NCBI GenBank assembly: GCA_947488645.1
Contig: CANLAC010000016.1
Coordinates: 1-14,224 of the forward strand
Origin: Actinomycetota bacterium
Lineage (GTDB): Bacteria; Actinomycetota; Actinomycetes; Nanopelagicales; Nanopelagicaceae
Direction: 5' to 3'
Length of the DNA stretch: 14,224 nucleotides
Numbering within the stretch: position 1 is the stretch's first letter; every line of letters begins with the position of its first letter. Below, in pieces: positions 6,516 through 14,063 of this stretch. The position numbers and the translations under genes were made by a program. A model generated the notes under the pieces. That model was not told the DNA's origin, did not search any database, and saw only the letters and a list, made by a program, of their open reading frames with translations.

Positions 6516-8230
6516 AGCGCGTACTAATCGCCAACCGTGGTGAAATTGCTGTGCGTGTTATTCGTGCCTGTAAGGATCATGGCATCGAAAGTGTTGCTGT
6601 GTATTCAGATGAAGATCGCACCTCACTGCATGCACAAATGGCAGATACTGCCTATTCACTTCACGGCACCACTGCCACACAAACTTACTTAGATATTGAA
6701 AAGTTAATCGCTGTTGCAAAAGAATCTGGCGCAGACGCTGTCCACCCTGGATATGGTTTCCTTTCAGAGAATGCAAACTTTGCTCAAGCCGTTATTGATG
6801 CAGGTCTTACCTGGATCGGACCTCCACCAGATGCCATTCGTGCATTAGGCGACAAGGTTTCTGCACGAAAGATCGCTGCAAAAGCAGGTGCTCCACTAGT
6901 TGCTGGCACTAAAGATCCCGTTGCCGGCCATGAAGAAGTTACAGCTTTTGCCAAAGAACATGGTCTACCTGTTGCAATTAAGGCTGCCCACGGTGGTGGT
7001 GGACGTGGATTAAAGGTTGCGCGCACTATGGAAGAGATTCCAGAACTATTTGCATCTGCGGTTCGTGAAGCAATTTCAGGTTTTGGTCGCGGTGAATGCT
7101 TTGTAGAGCGCTATTTAGATAAGCCCCGACACGTTGAAACACAAGTACTAGTTGATAAGCATGGTCACGCAGTTGTTGTTAGTACACGGGACTGTTCACT
7201 GCAACGTCGCCACCAAAAACTTGTCGAAGAAGCACCTGCGCCATTTTTGACCCAGGCACAAAATGATGAGCTCTACCGTTCAAGTAAAGCAATCATGAAG
7301 GAAGCAGGCTACATAGGCGCTGGAACATGTGAGTTCTTAGTTGGAGTCGATGGAACCATTTCATTTCTTGAAGTAAATACACGTTTACAAGTTGAGCACC
7401 CTGTCAGTGAGGAAGTAACCGGACTTGATCTTGTCCGCGAACAGTTCCGAATTGCAGATGGCGAAGCACTTGGTTTTGATGATCCAATAATTCGTGGACA
7501 TTCAATTGAATTTAGAATCAATGGCGAAGATCCTGGCCGTTCATTTTTGCCCGCACCAGGACGCATTACTGAATGGGAAATCCCAACTGGTCCTGGAGTG
7601 CGCGTAGATGCAGGCTTCCAGGGTGGCGACACAATTGGCGGCAACTTTGATTCCCTGCTTGCAAAGTTAATTGTTACCGGTGCAACACGTGAACAGGCAA
7701 TTGAACGTGCTCGCCGCGCACTCTCTGAATTTAAAGTGGGAGGTTTAGCAACTGCAATTCCTTTCCATCGCGCCATTCTTGAAGACCCTGCATACACAAA
7801 GAATTTCAAGGTTTACACCAGTTACATCGAAAACGAATTCGATAATCAAATACCAGCATTTACTTTTACTGAGCCACCTCTTGAAACTCATATGGCACCT
7901 GAATATCTGGTTACCGAAGTTAATGGGAAACGATTTGAAATTCTTGTTCACGCACCTAAGCCTGTAATAAAGCGTCACCGTGCAAAGCAAACTATGGCTG
8001 GTGGATCAAGTGGAGCTGGGCTAACAAGTCCAATGCAAGGCACAGTTGTTAAGATTGCAGTAGAAGAAGGTGCAGCTGTTGAAGTTGGCGACCTCATCAT
8101 TGTTCTTGAAGCAATGAAAATGGAGCAGCCACTTAATGCTCACAAGGCGGGCATAATCTCTAATCTCACCGCTGTCATTGGAACCACTGTTTCAAGTGGA
8201 ACTAATCTCTGTGACATTATCGATAAATAA
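6512..8230 (+). CDS. accA: Acyl-CoA carboxylase alpha subunit: biotin carboxylase with BCCP domain
   Basis: Biotin-carrying subunit that carboxylates its own biotin with ATP and bicarbonate and delivers CO2 to PccB. The 572 residues follow the actinobacterial AccA layout. The biotin carboxylase N-domain starts at MKRVLIANRGEIA; the ATP-grasp glycine loop is HGGGGRGLKVA (160-170); RDCSLQRRHQKLVEEAPAP (227-245) and EVNTRLQVEHPVSE (287-300) are active-site motifs; a biotin carboxylase C-domain follows to about residue 445. After a linker, the C-terminal biotinyl domain carries EAMKM with the modified lysine at 536 (bases 8117-8119). The start ATG overlaps the maf stop by four bases, and AAAGGTG at 6500-6506 is a good ribosome binding site. 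Divergent birA supplies biotinylation. Homologous to mycobacterial AccA3. Gene names vary (accA, accA3, pccA). Confidence 0.96.
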   Translation: MKRVLIANRGEIAVRVIRACKDHGIESVAVYSDEDRTSLHAQMADTAYSLHGTTATQTYLDIEKLIAVAKESGADAVHPGYGFLSENANFAQAVIDAGLTWIGPPPDAIRALGDKVSARKIAAKAGAPLVAGTKDPVAGHEEVTAFAKEHGLPVAIKAAHGGGGRGLKVARTMEEIPELFASAVREAISGFGRGECFVERYLDKPRHVETQVLVDKHGHAVVVSTRDCSLQRRHQKLVEEAPAPFLTQAQNDELYRSSKAIMKEAGYIGAGTCEFLVGVDGTISFLEVNTRLQVEHPVSEEVTGLDLVREQFRIADGEALGFDDPIIRGHSIEFRINGEDPGRSFLPAPGRITEWEIPTGPGVRVDAGFQGGDTIGGNFDSLLAKLIVTGATREQAIERARRALSEFKVGGLATAIPFHRAILEDPAYTKNFKVYTSYIENEFDNQIPAFTFTEPPLETHMAPEYLVTEVNGKRFEILVHAPKPVIKRHRAKQTMAGGSSGAGLTSPMQGTVVKIAVEEGAAVEVGDLIIVLEAMKMEQPLNAHKAGIISNLTAVIGTTVSSGTNLCDIIDK

Positions 8231-8236
8231 CCTGAC

Positions 8237-8265
8237 TTCTCAAAGGGTTGTCTCGAAGTTACTCT
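8237..8265 (+). promoter_or_regulatory. Putative leaderless promoter of the mutase-deoC-ALDH operon
   Basis: In the 41-base gap after accA, TACTCT (8260-8265) matches TAnnnT and ends six bases before the ATG at 8272. TTCTCA at 8237-8242, 17 bases upstream, matches four of six positions of the TTGACA -35 consensus. Together they would start transcription at the ATG itself. This is the only gap longer than a few bases in the plus-strand run from 4157 to 13118, so a new transcript is expected here. No intrinsic terminator for accA is visible in the gap. Confidence 0.45.
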
Positions 8266-8271
8266 AAGCAC

Positions 8272-9888
8272 ATGGATCAATCATTAGTGGGCGAAGTTCA
8301 AGCCTGGATTACTGATGATCCAGATCCATCTACAGCCTCACAATTACAACAGTGGCTAGATACAAATAACGAAGCTGAACTTCGCGCATCCTTTAATGGC
8401 TTTTTACAATTTGGAACAGCCGGGCTGCGTGGTCCCATTCGACCTGGACCATCTGGAATGAATCGCGCAGTCGTTGGTCGCACAGCTGCCGGAATAGTTG
8501 CCTATATGAAAGAGCGCAACTTAACTTCTGTAATTATCGGACGCGATGCACGCCATGGATCTGAAGATTACACATTTGAAACCGCTGAGATTATGAGCGG
8601 TGCGGGTATGAAGGTTTTCGTCTTGCCACGACCTCTTCCGACTCCAGTTTTAGCTTTTGCTACCAATGAATTGGGTTGCGATGTCGGCATCATGGTTACG
8701 GCAAGCCATAACCCACCTCAAGATAACGGATACAAGGTTTATCTCGGTGGAACAGTCGATGGCATCGAATACCGCGGATCTCAGATCGTTTCACCCACCG
8801 ATGTGTCAATTGCACACAAAATTGCTGGGATCACATCCCTGAAACAACAACCACGTGGAAAAGAGTGGACAGTTCTTGGCGAAGAGATAATTGAAAAATA
8901 CATCGATCGCACAGCATCACTTGCCACAAAACCCGGTTCCTTGCGCATTGTTTACACCGCGATGCATGGAGTTGGAACTGAAACTCTGCAACGTGTATTT
9001 CAGAAAGCAGGATTTGCTTCCCCAATCTTGGTAGAGGCCCAAGCCGCACCAGATCCAGATTTTCCAACAGTTGCTTTTCCTAACCCTGAAGAACCCGGTG
9101 CTATTGATTTAGCACTTGAGACAGCCAAGAGTTTTGATGCAGATCTAGTAATCGCAAATGATCCAGATGCAGATAGATGTGCTGCTGCAGTTAAAGATCC
9201 TGTAACGGGGTGGCGCATGCTTCGTGGAGATGAATTAGGCGCGATATTGGGCGAATCTATTGCTCGAAAAACCAGTACAGGGATATTTGCTAACTCCATT
9301 GTTTCTTCATCCATTCTTAAAAAAATAGCCGAGCACTACAACCTTGAATTCAAAGAAACACTCACAGGTTTTAAGTGGCTTGCAAAAATTAAAGGTTTGA
9401 CCTTTGGTTATGAAGAAGCACTTGGCTATGCAGTTGATGCAAAGACGGTCAATGATAAAGATGGAATTTCAGCAGCCATTACTTTGGCTCAAATAGCAAC
9501 AGATCTTGCAGCTGATGGAAAAACTCTTCTTGATCTATTGGATGAGATTTGGGCACGTCATGGATTCCATGCAACTGAACAGATTTCTATTCGCCTCAGT
9601 GATTTATCAAAGGTTGGTGTAATTCTTGGTGGGCTTCGCAATAATCCACCACAAAATATTGCAGGTCGGGTAGTTACATCAATTGATGATCTAGCTGCCC
9701 CCACGGATGGATTGCCACCCACAGATGGTTTAAGAATCTGGCTAGATGGCGGGGTTCGAATCATTATTCGCCCCAGCGGTACTGAGGCAAAGATGAAGTG
9801 TTACATTGAGGTTATTGAAAAGGATTCCAAAACCGCTCAAGTAGTATTGGATCAACTGCGACCACCGCTAAAGGAATTGTTATCGTGA
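8272..9888 (+). CDS. Phosphohexomutase-superfamily enzyme, PGM2-like, probable phosphopentomutase
   Basis: Alpha-D-phosphohexomutase superfamily protein of 538 residues, usually annotated as phosphomannomutase. It shows the phosphoserine loop TASHNPPQDNGYK with Ser145, the metal-binding loop DPDADR (Asp297, Asp299, Asp301), the sugar-binding loop GYEEALG (379-385) and the phosphate-binding RPSGTEAK (500-507). The GYEEA form, rather than GGEES/GGEQS, and the length are what I associate with the PGM2 branch, whose eukaryotic members act mainly on pentose phosphates. The downstream neighbour deoC consumes deoxyribose-5-phosphate, which such an enzyme would make from deoxyribose-1-phosphate. Phosphopentomutase is therefore my preferred reading; phosphomannomutase/phosphoglucomutase remains possible. 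Start: ATG 8272, six bases after a -10-like box; TTG 8248 would add eight residues and is less likely. The stop overlaps deoC by four bases (GTGA). Confidence 0.85.
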   Translation: MDQSLVGEVQAWITDDPDPSTASQLQQWLDTNNEAELRASFNGFLQFGTAGLRGPIRPGPSGMNRAVVGRTAAGIVAYMKERNLTSVIIGRDARHGSEDYTFETAEIMSGAGMKVFVLPRPLPTPVLAFATNELGCDVGIMVTASHNPPQDNGYKVYLGGTVDGIEYRGSQIVSPTDVSIAHKIAGITSLKQQPRGKEWTVLGEEIIEKYIDRTASLATKPGSLRIVYTAMHGVGTETLQRVFQKAGFASPILVEAQAAPDPDFPTVAFPNPEEPGAIDLALETAKSFDADLVIANDPDADRCAAAVKDPVTGWRMLRGDELGAILGESIARKTSTGIFANSIVSSSILKKIAEHYNLEFKETLTGFKWLAKIKGLTFGYEEALGYAVDAKTVNDKDGISAAITLAQIATDLAADGKTLLDLLDEIWARHGFHATEQISIRLSDLSKVGVILGGLRNNPPQNIAGRVVTSIDDLAAPTDGLPPTDGLRIWLDGGVRIIIRPSGTEAKMKCYIEVIEKDSKTAQVVLDQLRPPLKELLS

Positions 9889-10832
9889 GTTTTTATGGTT
9901 TAGTTGATGGCACCGAAGCCTCACTAAAGAGTTACCTCGGCAATCTCTCTGGTGTGGACCAGGTGGGTGCTGAAGCACGCGCGGCGATGCTTGCGACCAG
10001 AAGTATCAAAACAACATCAAAGCGCTGGGCAATTGATACAGCAATCACGATGGTGGACTTAACAACTCTTGAAGGCGCAGATACTCCCGGCAAAGTAAAA
10101 GCTTTGTGCACAAAGGCTGTCAGGCCAGATCCAACTGATCCATCAGTTCCTAGCGTTGGTGCTGTGTGTGTTTACAACGACATGGTTTCTGTCGCTCGAA
10201 CACACCTCGATTTAATTGGTGGCCAGCATGTGCCCGTAGCAGCGGTTTCTACTGCTTTTCCTTCAGGTCGAGCTTCCATGCCAGTCAAGATTCAAGATAC
10301 CCAAGATGCAATTGATGCAGGCGCGGCAGAGATCGATATGGTGATTGATCGTGGTGCTTTTCTTGCCGGTCGCTACATCGATGTTTTCAATGAGATTGTT
10401 CAAATCCGTGAAGTCTGCGGTGACAGGGCACACTTGAAAGTAATCTTTGAAACAGGTGAGTTAGTCACATATGACAATGTTCGCAAAGCATCATTTTTGG
10501 CCATGGCAGCAGGTGCTGACTTTATTAAGACTTCAACTGGCAAGGTTGCACCAGCTGCCACTCCTCCAGTTGTATTGGTGATGCTCGAAGCCGTTCGCGA
10601 CTTCTATGAGATGACACAAGTTCGCATCGGAGTTAAGCCTGCTGGCGGAATCAGAAATACTAAGGATGCGATCAAACAATTGGTTTTGGTCAATGAAACT
10701 GTTGGACCAGATTGGCTCAATCCGAAACTCTTTCGAATTGGAGCTAGTGCATTGCTCAATGATCTATTGATGCAGCGCATGAAGATGGATGATGGTTATT
10801 ACACTAGCCCTCAGTATGTGACGATGGATTAA
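9885..10832 (+). CDS. deoC: Deoxyribose-phosphate aldolase
   Basis: Class I aldolase that cleaves 2-deoxyribose-5-phosphate into glyceraldehyde-3-phosphate and acetaldehyde. The Schiff-base lysine is Lys215 in DFIKTSTGK (212-220); Lys251 in GVKPAGGIR (249-257) and Asp151 in EIDMVID (149-155) complete the expected active-site set. At 315 residues it is longer than the E. coli enzyme and has an N-terminal extension of about 50 residues before TMVDLTTLEG, resembling the long eukaryote-like DERA form. It starts at GTG 9885, overlapping the mutase stop (GTGA), with AAGGA at 9871-9875 as ribosome binding site. Its TAA overlaps an ATG at 10832. Position between a pentose-type mutase and an aldehyde dehydrogenase pair fits deoxyribose breakdown, with acetaldehyde handed to the ALDH. 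Confidence 0.95.
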   Translation: MSFYGLVDGTEASLKSYLGNLSGVDQVGAEARAAMLATRSIKTTSKRWAIDTAITMVDLTTLEGADTPGKVKALCTKAVRPDPTDPSVPSVGAVCVYNDMVSVARTHLDLIGGQHVPVAAVSTAFPSGRASMPVKIQDTQDAIDAGAAEIDMVIDRGAFLAGRYIDVFNEIVQIREVCGDRAHLKVIFETGELVTYDNVRKASFLAMAAGADFIKTSTGKVAPAATPPVVLVMLEAVRDFYEMTQVRIGVKPAGGIRNTKDAIKQLVLVNETVGPDWLNPKLFRIGASALLNDLLMQRMKMDDGYYTSPQYVTMD

Positions 10833-10833
10833 T

Positions 10834-10837
10834 GGAG
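10834..10837 (+). promoter_or_regulatory. Shine-Dalgarno site setting the start of the first aldehyde dehydrogenase
   Basis: GGAG lies six bases before the ATG at 10844. The in-frame ATG at 10832, which overlaps the deoC stop, has no comparable site, so translation most likely begins at 10844, four codons downstream. Confidence 0.55.
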
Positions 10838-10843
10838 ACGACA

Positions 10844-12283
10844 ATGACCTTCGAATACGCCCCAGCGCCAGAATCTCGCGCAATTGTCACGATCAAGCCG
10901 AAGTATGGACACTTCATCGGCGGCAAGTTTGTTCCAGGTGGTAAGCACTTTCCAACAATTAATCCAGCTACCGAAGAGGTGCTGAGCCAGATTGCACTTG
11001 GTGGAAAAGCAGATGTTGATGCAGCGGTTAAGGCTGCGCGCAAGGCCTATACAAACACCTGGTCAAAGATGTCTGGCAAAGAGCGTGGAAAGTATTTGTA
11101 TCGCATCGCTCGCATTATGCAAGAGCGTGCACGTGAATTTGCAGTACTAGAGACTCTCGATAACGGTAAGCCAATTCGTGAATCACGAGATACCGATATT
11201 CCATTGGCAGCAGCTCACTTTTTCTATCACGCTGGCTGGGCAGACAAGCTTGAGTACGCAGGTCTTGGCACATCCCCCAAGCCACTTGGTGTTGCCGGAC
11301 AGATTATTCCCTGGAACTTTCCATTATTGATGTTGGCGTGGAAAGTTGCACCAGCACTTGCTGCAGGAAACACAGTTGTTCTAAAGCCAGCTGAATCCAC
11401 ACCGCTAACAGCGTTGTTGTTTGCAGAGGTTTGCCAACAAGCAGAACTTCCAGCAGGTGTAGTCAATATTGTTACCGGTGATGGTTCAACTGGAGCCCTA
11501 ATTGTTAACCACCCAGGAATTGACAAGATTGCATTTACTGGATCAACTGAGGTTGGAAAGATTATTGCTCGCGCCGTTGCACCAACAAACAAGAGCGTGA
11601 CCTTAGAGCTCGGTGGCAAGGCCGCCAATATTGTCTTTGATGATGCCCCTATTGATGAAACCGTTGAAGGTATTGTTAATGGAATTTTCTTTAACCAAGG
11701 ACATGTGTGCTGTGCTGGTTCACGACTCTTGCTGCAAGAAAATGTGGCTGAAGAGGTTTTGCATAAGTTAAAAAACCGCATGGAAAAGATCCGCGTAGGC
11801 GATCCGATGGATAAGAACACCGATGTTGGAGCGATCAACAGCAAGGAGCAACTTAAGAAGATCATCGAACTTGCTGCTGTTGGCGATTCAGAGGGTGCTG
11901 AGCGTTGGAGTCCGGCCTGTAATCTGCCAAGTAAGGGATTCTGGTTTGCACCAACAATCTTTACAGGGGTAACTCAGGCACATCGCATAGCACGCGAAGA
12001 AATCTTCGGCCCAGTTCTTTCAGTTCTAACATTTAGAACTCCTGCCGAGGCTATAGAAAAGGCTAATAACACTCCCTTTGGACTATCTGCAGGCATCTGG
12101 AGTGAAAAAGGATCCCGCACATTGTGGGCATCACAACAGCTTCGCGCAGGTGTGATCTGGGCAAATACCTTTAATAAGTTTGATCCAACTTCACCATTTG
12201 GTGGATATAAGGAATCGGGGTGGGGCCGCGAGGGTGGACGCCACGGCCTGTCTGCATACTTGAAGGGAGTTAGCCATGAGTAA
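10844..12283 (+). CDS. Aldehyde dehydrogenase, catalytic half of a split ALDH16-like system
   Basis: NAD(P)-dependent aldehyde dehydrogenase, probably oxidising the acetaldehyde released by DeoC to acetate. Numbered from the alternative ATG at 10832 (483 residues; 479 from 10844), it has PWNFP with Asn162, LKPAE with the cofactor-binding Lys185, FTGSTEVGK (235-243), the general base Glu259 in LELGGK and the nucleophile Cys293 in GHVCCAGSR; EEIFGPV and the PFGGYKESGWGREGG tail complete the catalytic domain. It is therefore full length and apparently active. The N-terminus EYAPAPESR and the linkage to deoC and to a decapitated ALDH paralogue recall bacterial ALDH16, which fuses both parts in one chain. 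The ATG at 10844 is chosen for its GGAG at six-base spacing. It overlaps the next gene by eight bases (ATGAGTAA). Confidence 0.9.
   Translation: MTFEYAPAPESRAIVTIKPKYGHFIGGKFVPGGKHFPTINPATEEVLSQIALGGKADVDAAVKAARKAYTNTWSKMSGKERGKYLYRIARIMQERAREFAVLETLDNGKPIRESRDTDIPLAAAHFFYHAGWADKLEYAGLGTSPKPLGVAGQIIPWNFPLLMLAWKVAPALAAGNTVVLKPAESTPLTALLFAEVCQQAELPAGVVNIVTGDGSTGALIVNHPGIDKIAFTGSTEVGKIIARAVAPTNKSVTLELGGKAANIVFDDAPIDETVEGIVNGIFFNQGHVCCAGSRLLLQENVAEEVLHKLKNRMEKIRVGDPMDKNTDVGAINSKEQLKKIIELAAVGDSEGAERWSPACNLPSKGFWFAPTIFTGVTQAHRIAREEIFGPVLSVLTFRTPAEAIEKANNTPFGLSAGIWSEKGSRTLWASQQLRAGVIWANTFNKFDPTSPFGGYKESGWGREGGRHGLSAYLKGVSHE
12265..12269 (+). promoter_or_regulatory. Shine-Dalgarno site of the truncated aldehyde dehydrogenase
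   Basis: GGGAG, preceded by AA, lies six bases before the ATG at 12276 and inside the end of the upstream ALDH gene. It supports separate translation of the second, non-catalytic ALDH rather than a read-through fusion. Confidence 0.6.
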
Positions 12284-13118
12284 TCGCATTGATGTGAAGA
12301 AGACATACAAGCTATTTATCAATGGCGCATTCCCTCGCTCCGAATCAGGGCGAACCTATGAGGTTAAGAATGCCAAGGGTGTATTTGTTGCAAACCCATG
12401 TCTTGCATCTCGTAAAGATTTGCGAGACGCAGTTGTTGCAGCACGCGCAGCACATCCTGGCTGGAACAAAGCAACGGCATATAACCGTGGTCAGATTTTA
12501 TATCGCATCGCAGAAATGCTCGAAGGCCGCCGGGGACAATTTGTAGAAGAGATTGTTAACGTCACCGGTGCAACAAAGACAAAAGCAGACAAAGAGGTCA
12601 CAGAAGCTATAGATCGCCTCGTTTGGTATGCAGGTTGGACAGATAAGATCGCATCCCTGGCAGGATCAACAAATCCGGTTGCAGGACCTTTCTATAACTT
12701 TACAATCCCAGAGAGTATGGGAGTCGTAGCAGCCATTGCACCTGAAACTCCATCACTGCTTGGACTAATCGATGCAATTGCGCCAATTATTACCTCAGGA
12801 AATACCGTTGTTGTTCTGGCAAGCACAAAAGCCCCATTATCAGCAATGACCTTTGCTGAAGTTCTTGCAACAAGTGATCTACCCGCAGGCGTCATCAATA
12901 TCTTGACAGGCAAGAAAGATGAAATTGCGCCATGGATGGCATCTCACATGGATATCGATGCATTAGATATTTCTGGATTGTCTTCAAAGAAGCACGCTGA
13001 CATCAAGGTGGCTGGAGCTGAAAACTTAAAGCGAATTCATTCCTTTAAGTCAGCAGATCCTGGTCGCATCATTGCCTTCATGGAAGCTAAAACTGTTTGG
13101 CACCCAATAGGGCTATGA
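12276..13118 (+). CDS. Truncated, non-catalytic aldehyde dehydrogenase paralogue (ALDH16 C-terminal-domain-like)
   Basis: Homologous to the N-terminal NAD-binding part of aldehyde dehydrogenases but only 280 residues. It aligns with its upstream neighbour from YKLFINGAF (11-19) through ILYRIAEML (74-82) and VVAAIAPETPSLL (150-162) to the DLPAGVINILTG strand (201-212). It then jumps at about residue 235 to a short C-terminal tail (AENLKRIHSF...KTVWHPIG) that resembles an oligomerisation strand. The whole catalytic subdomain, with the nucleophilic cysteine and general-base glutamate, is absent. The Asn of PWNFP is replaced by ETPSL, and the cofactor lysine motif LKPAE by LASTK. The frame is intact with a good ribosome binding site, so it is a maintained pseudoenzyme, not a decayed gene. 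It matches the 'decapitated' second domain described for ALDH16 and may be a structural partner of the preceding ALDH. The stop region overlaps the convergent nucleoside hydrolase gene by six bases. Confidence 0.8.
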   Translation: MSNRIDVKKTYKLFINGAFPRSESGRTYEVKNAKGVFVANPCLASRKDLRDAVVAARAAHPGWNKATAYNRGQILYRIAEMLEGRRGQFVEEIVNVTGATKTKADKEVTEAIDRLVWYAGWTDKIASLAGSTNPVAGPFYNFTIPESMGVVAAIAPETPSLLGLIDAIAPIITSGNTVVVLASTKAPLSAMTFAEVLATSDLPAGVINILTGKKDEIAPWMASHMDIDALDISGLSSKKHADIKVAGAENLKRIHSFKSADPGRIIAFMEAKTVWHPIGL

Positions 13119-14057
13119 ATTAACGGTTTTTAGCCACAATTTCACGACCGCATCAACATCTAGATCTAAGGCAACGCGAACTTTGGCTGAATCCTCTAGG
13201 TCTAGTGGTTCTAACTGCTTGAGCCATGCACCGCGACGATCCACAATCGTTTGACCTCGTGCAGGGCCAGCTGATGTGTCAACTACAACATCAAACATCT
13301 CTGTCGTGAAAAGTTCTGGATGGATGACCAAGGCAAGTGCGCCGTAATCGCCTAGCGAGACGGGATCTGTTTTAACCTGCTCCATAAATCCAAGTGCGAG
13401 TGATCCTGCAAACTGTGAAGAAGGCTTTGCAGACTTGCTCATAGTAGTTGCCTCTTCTCGGTCAATTGTTGGACGCATAAACACATCTAATCCATACATT
13501 GAAATAGGAACTCCGCTCTGAAAGACAATGGCGGCGGCTTCTGGATCGTGCCACACATTAAATTCGGCAGCAGCCGTTGCATTACCCGCAGATGCTGATC
13601 CACCCATTAAGACAATTCTGTGGATCTTCTTGGCGGTTTCTGGAAAAGCTCCCAAGAACAATGCGATATTTGTTAACGGTGCGATCGGAACGATTGTTAC
13701 AGGATCTACTGATGACTCAATCAGATCCCGAAGTAGTTCAACGGCAGAGCGGGGGTCAACGGTGCGATGTGATGGAGCAATACCGAGATCACACATTCCA
13801 TCTTTGCCGTGTACATACTCGGCGTACTGGCTCTTGCCTAACAACGGACGAACTGCGCCTCGTGCCACAGGAATGTCCCCAGCACCTGCTGCATCCAAGA
13901 CTTTAAATGTATTGGCCACAACTTGATCAACATTGGTATTGCCATCAACGCATGTGATGCCAAGTAAGTTGATATCTGGATGCATCGCAGCGAATAGAAC
14001 CGCAAAGGCGTCATCTACACCGGTATCTACATCCATAATGATTGAAGTTTTGCTCAT
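13113..14057 (-). CDS. Inosine-uridine preferring nucleoside hydrolase family protein
   Basis: Cleaves ribonucleosides to free base and ribose, probably in the cytosol since no signal peptide is seen. The 314 residues carry the calcium-binding N-terminal motif DVDTGVDDA (9-17), VHGKDG (82-87), PIAPLTN (124-130), MGGSASAGN (151-159) and EFNVWHDPEA (165-174), in the order typical of the family. The C-terminal metal/active-site region reads SLGDYGALAL (234-243): Asp237 fits the calcium-ligand aspartate, but the histidine usually just before it is Gly236, so substrate preference may differ from classical IU hydrolases. The start is ATG 14057, seven bases after a minus-strand TAGGCT; a TTG at 14081 would extend over the promoter and into the divergent gene. 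The divergent ribokinase-like gene would phosphorylate the released ribose. Confidence 0.9.
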   Translation of the reverse strand: MSKTSIIMDVDTGVDDAFAVLFAAMHPDINLLGITCVDGNTNVDQVVANTFKVLDAAGAGDIPVARGAVRPLLGKSQYAEYVHGKDGMCDLGIAPSHRTVDPRSAVELLRDLIESSVDPVTIVPIAPLTNIALFLGAFPETAKKIHRIVLMGGSASAGNATAAAEFNVWHDPEAAAIVFQSGVPISMYGLDVFMRPTIDREEATTMSKSAKPSSQFAGSLALGFMEQVKTDPVSLGDYGALALVIHPELFTTEMFDVVVDTSAGPARGQTIVDRRGAWLKQLEPLDLEDSAKVRVALDLDVDAVVKLWLKTVNS

Positions 14058-14063
14058 AACGGC

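Noticed and set aside
9699..9731. Repeated PTDGL motif in the mutase as a tandem repeat or insertion
   Set aside because: Only two imperfect copies of about 18 bases in a surface-loop-like region; most likely ordinary local variation.
11227..11865. 212-residue open frame antisense to the first aldehyde dehydrogenase
   Set aside because: Serine/proline/threonine-rich composition without recognisable motifs, lying entirely opposite a well-supported gene; a typical codon-bias shadow, as are the long antisense frames under accA and pccB.
12276..13118. Short ALDH as a frameshifted pseudogene of a full-length enzyme
   Set aside because: The frame is intact, has a good ribosome binding site, ends in a coherent tail and leaves no remnant of a catalytic domain downstream, where the nucleoside hydrolase gene begins on the other strand.
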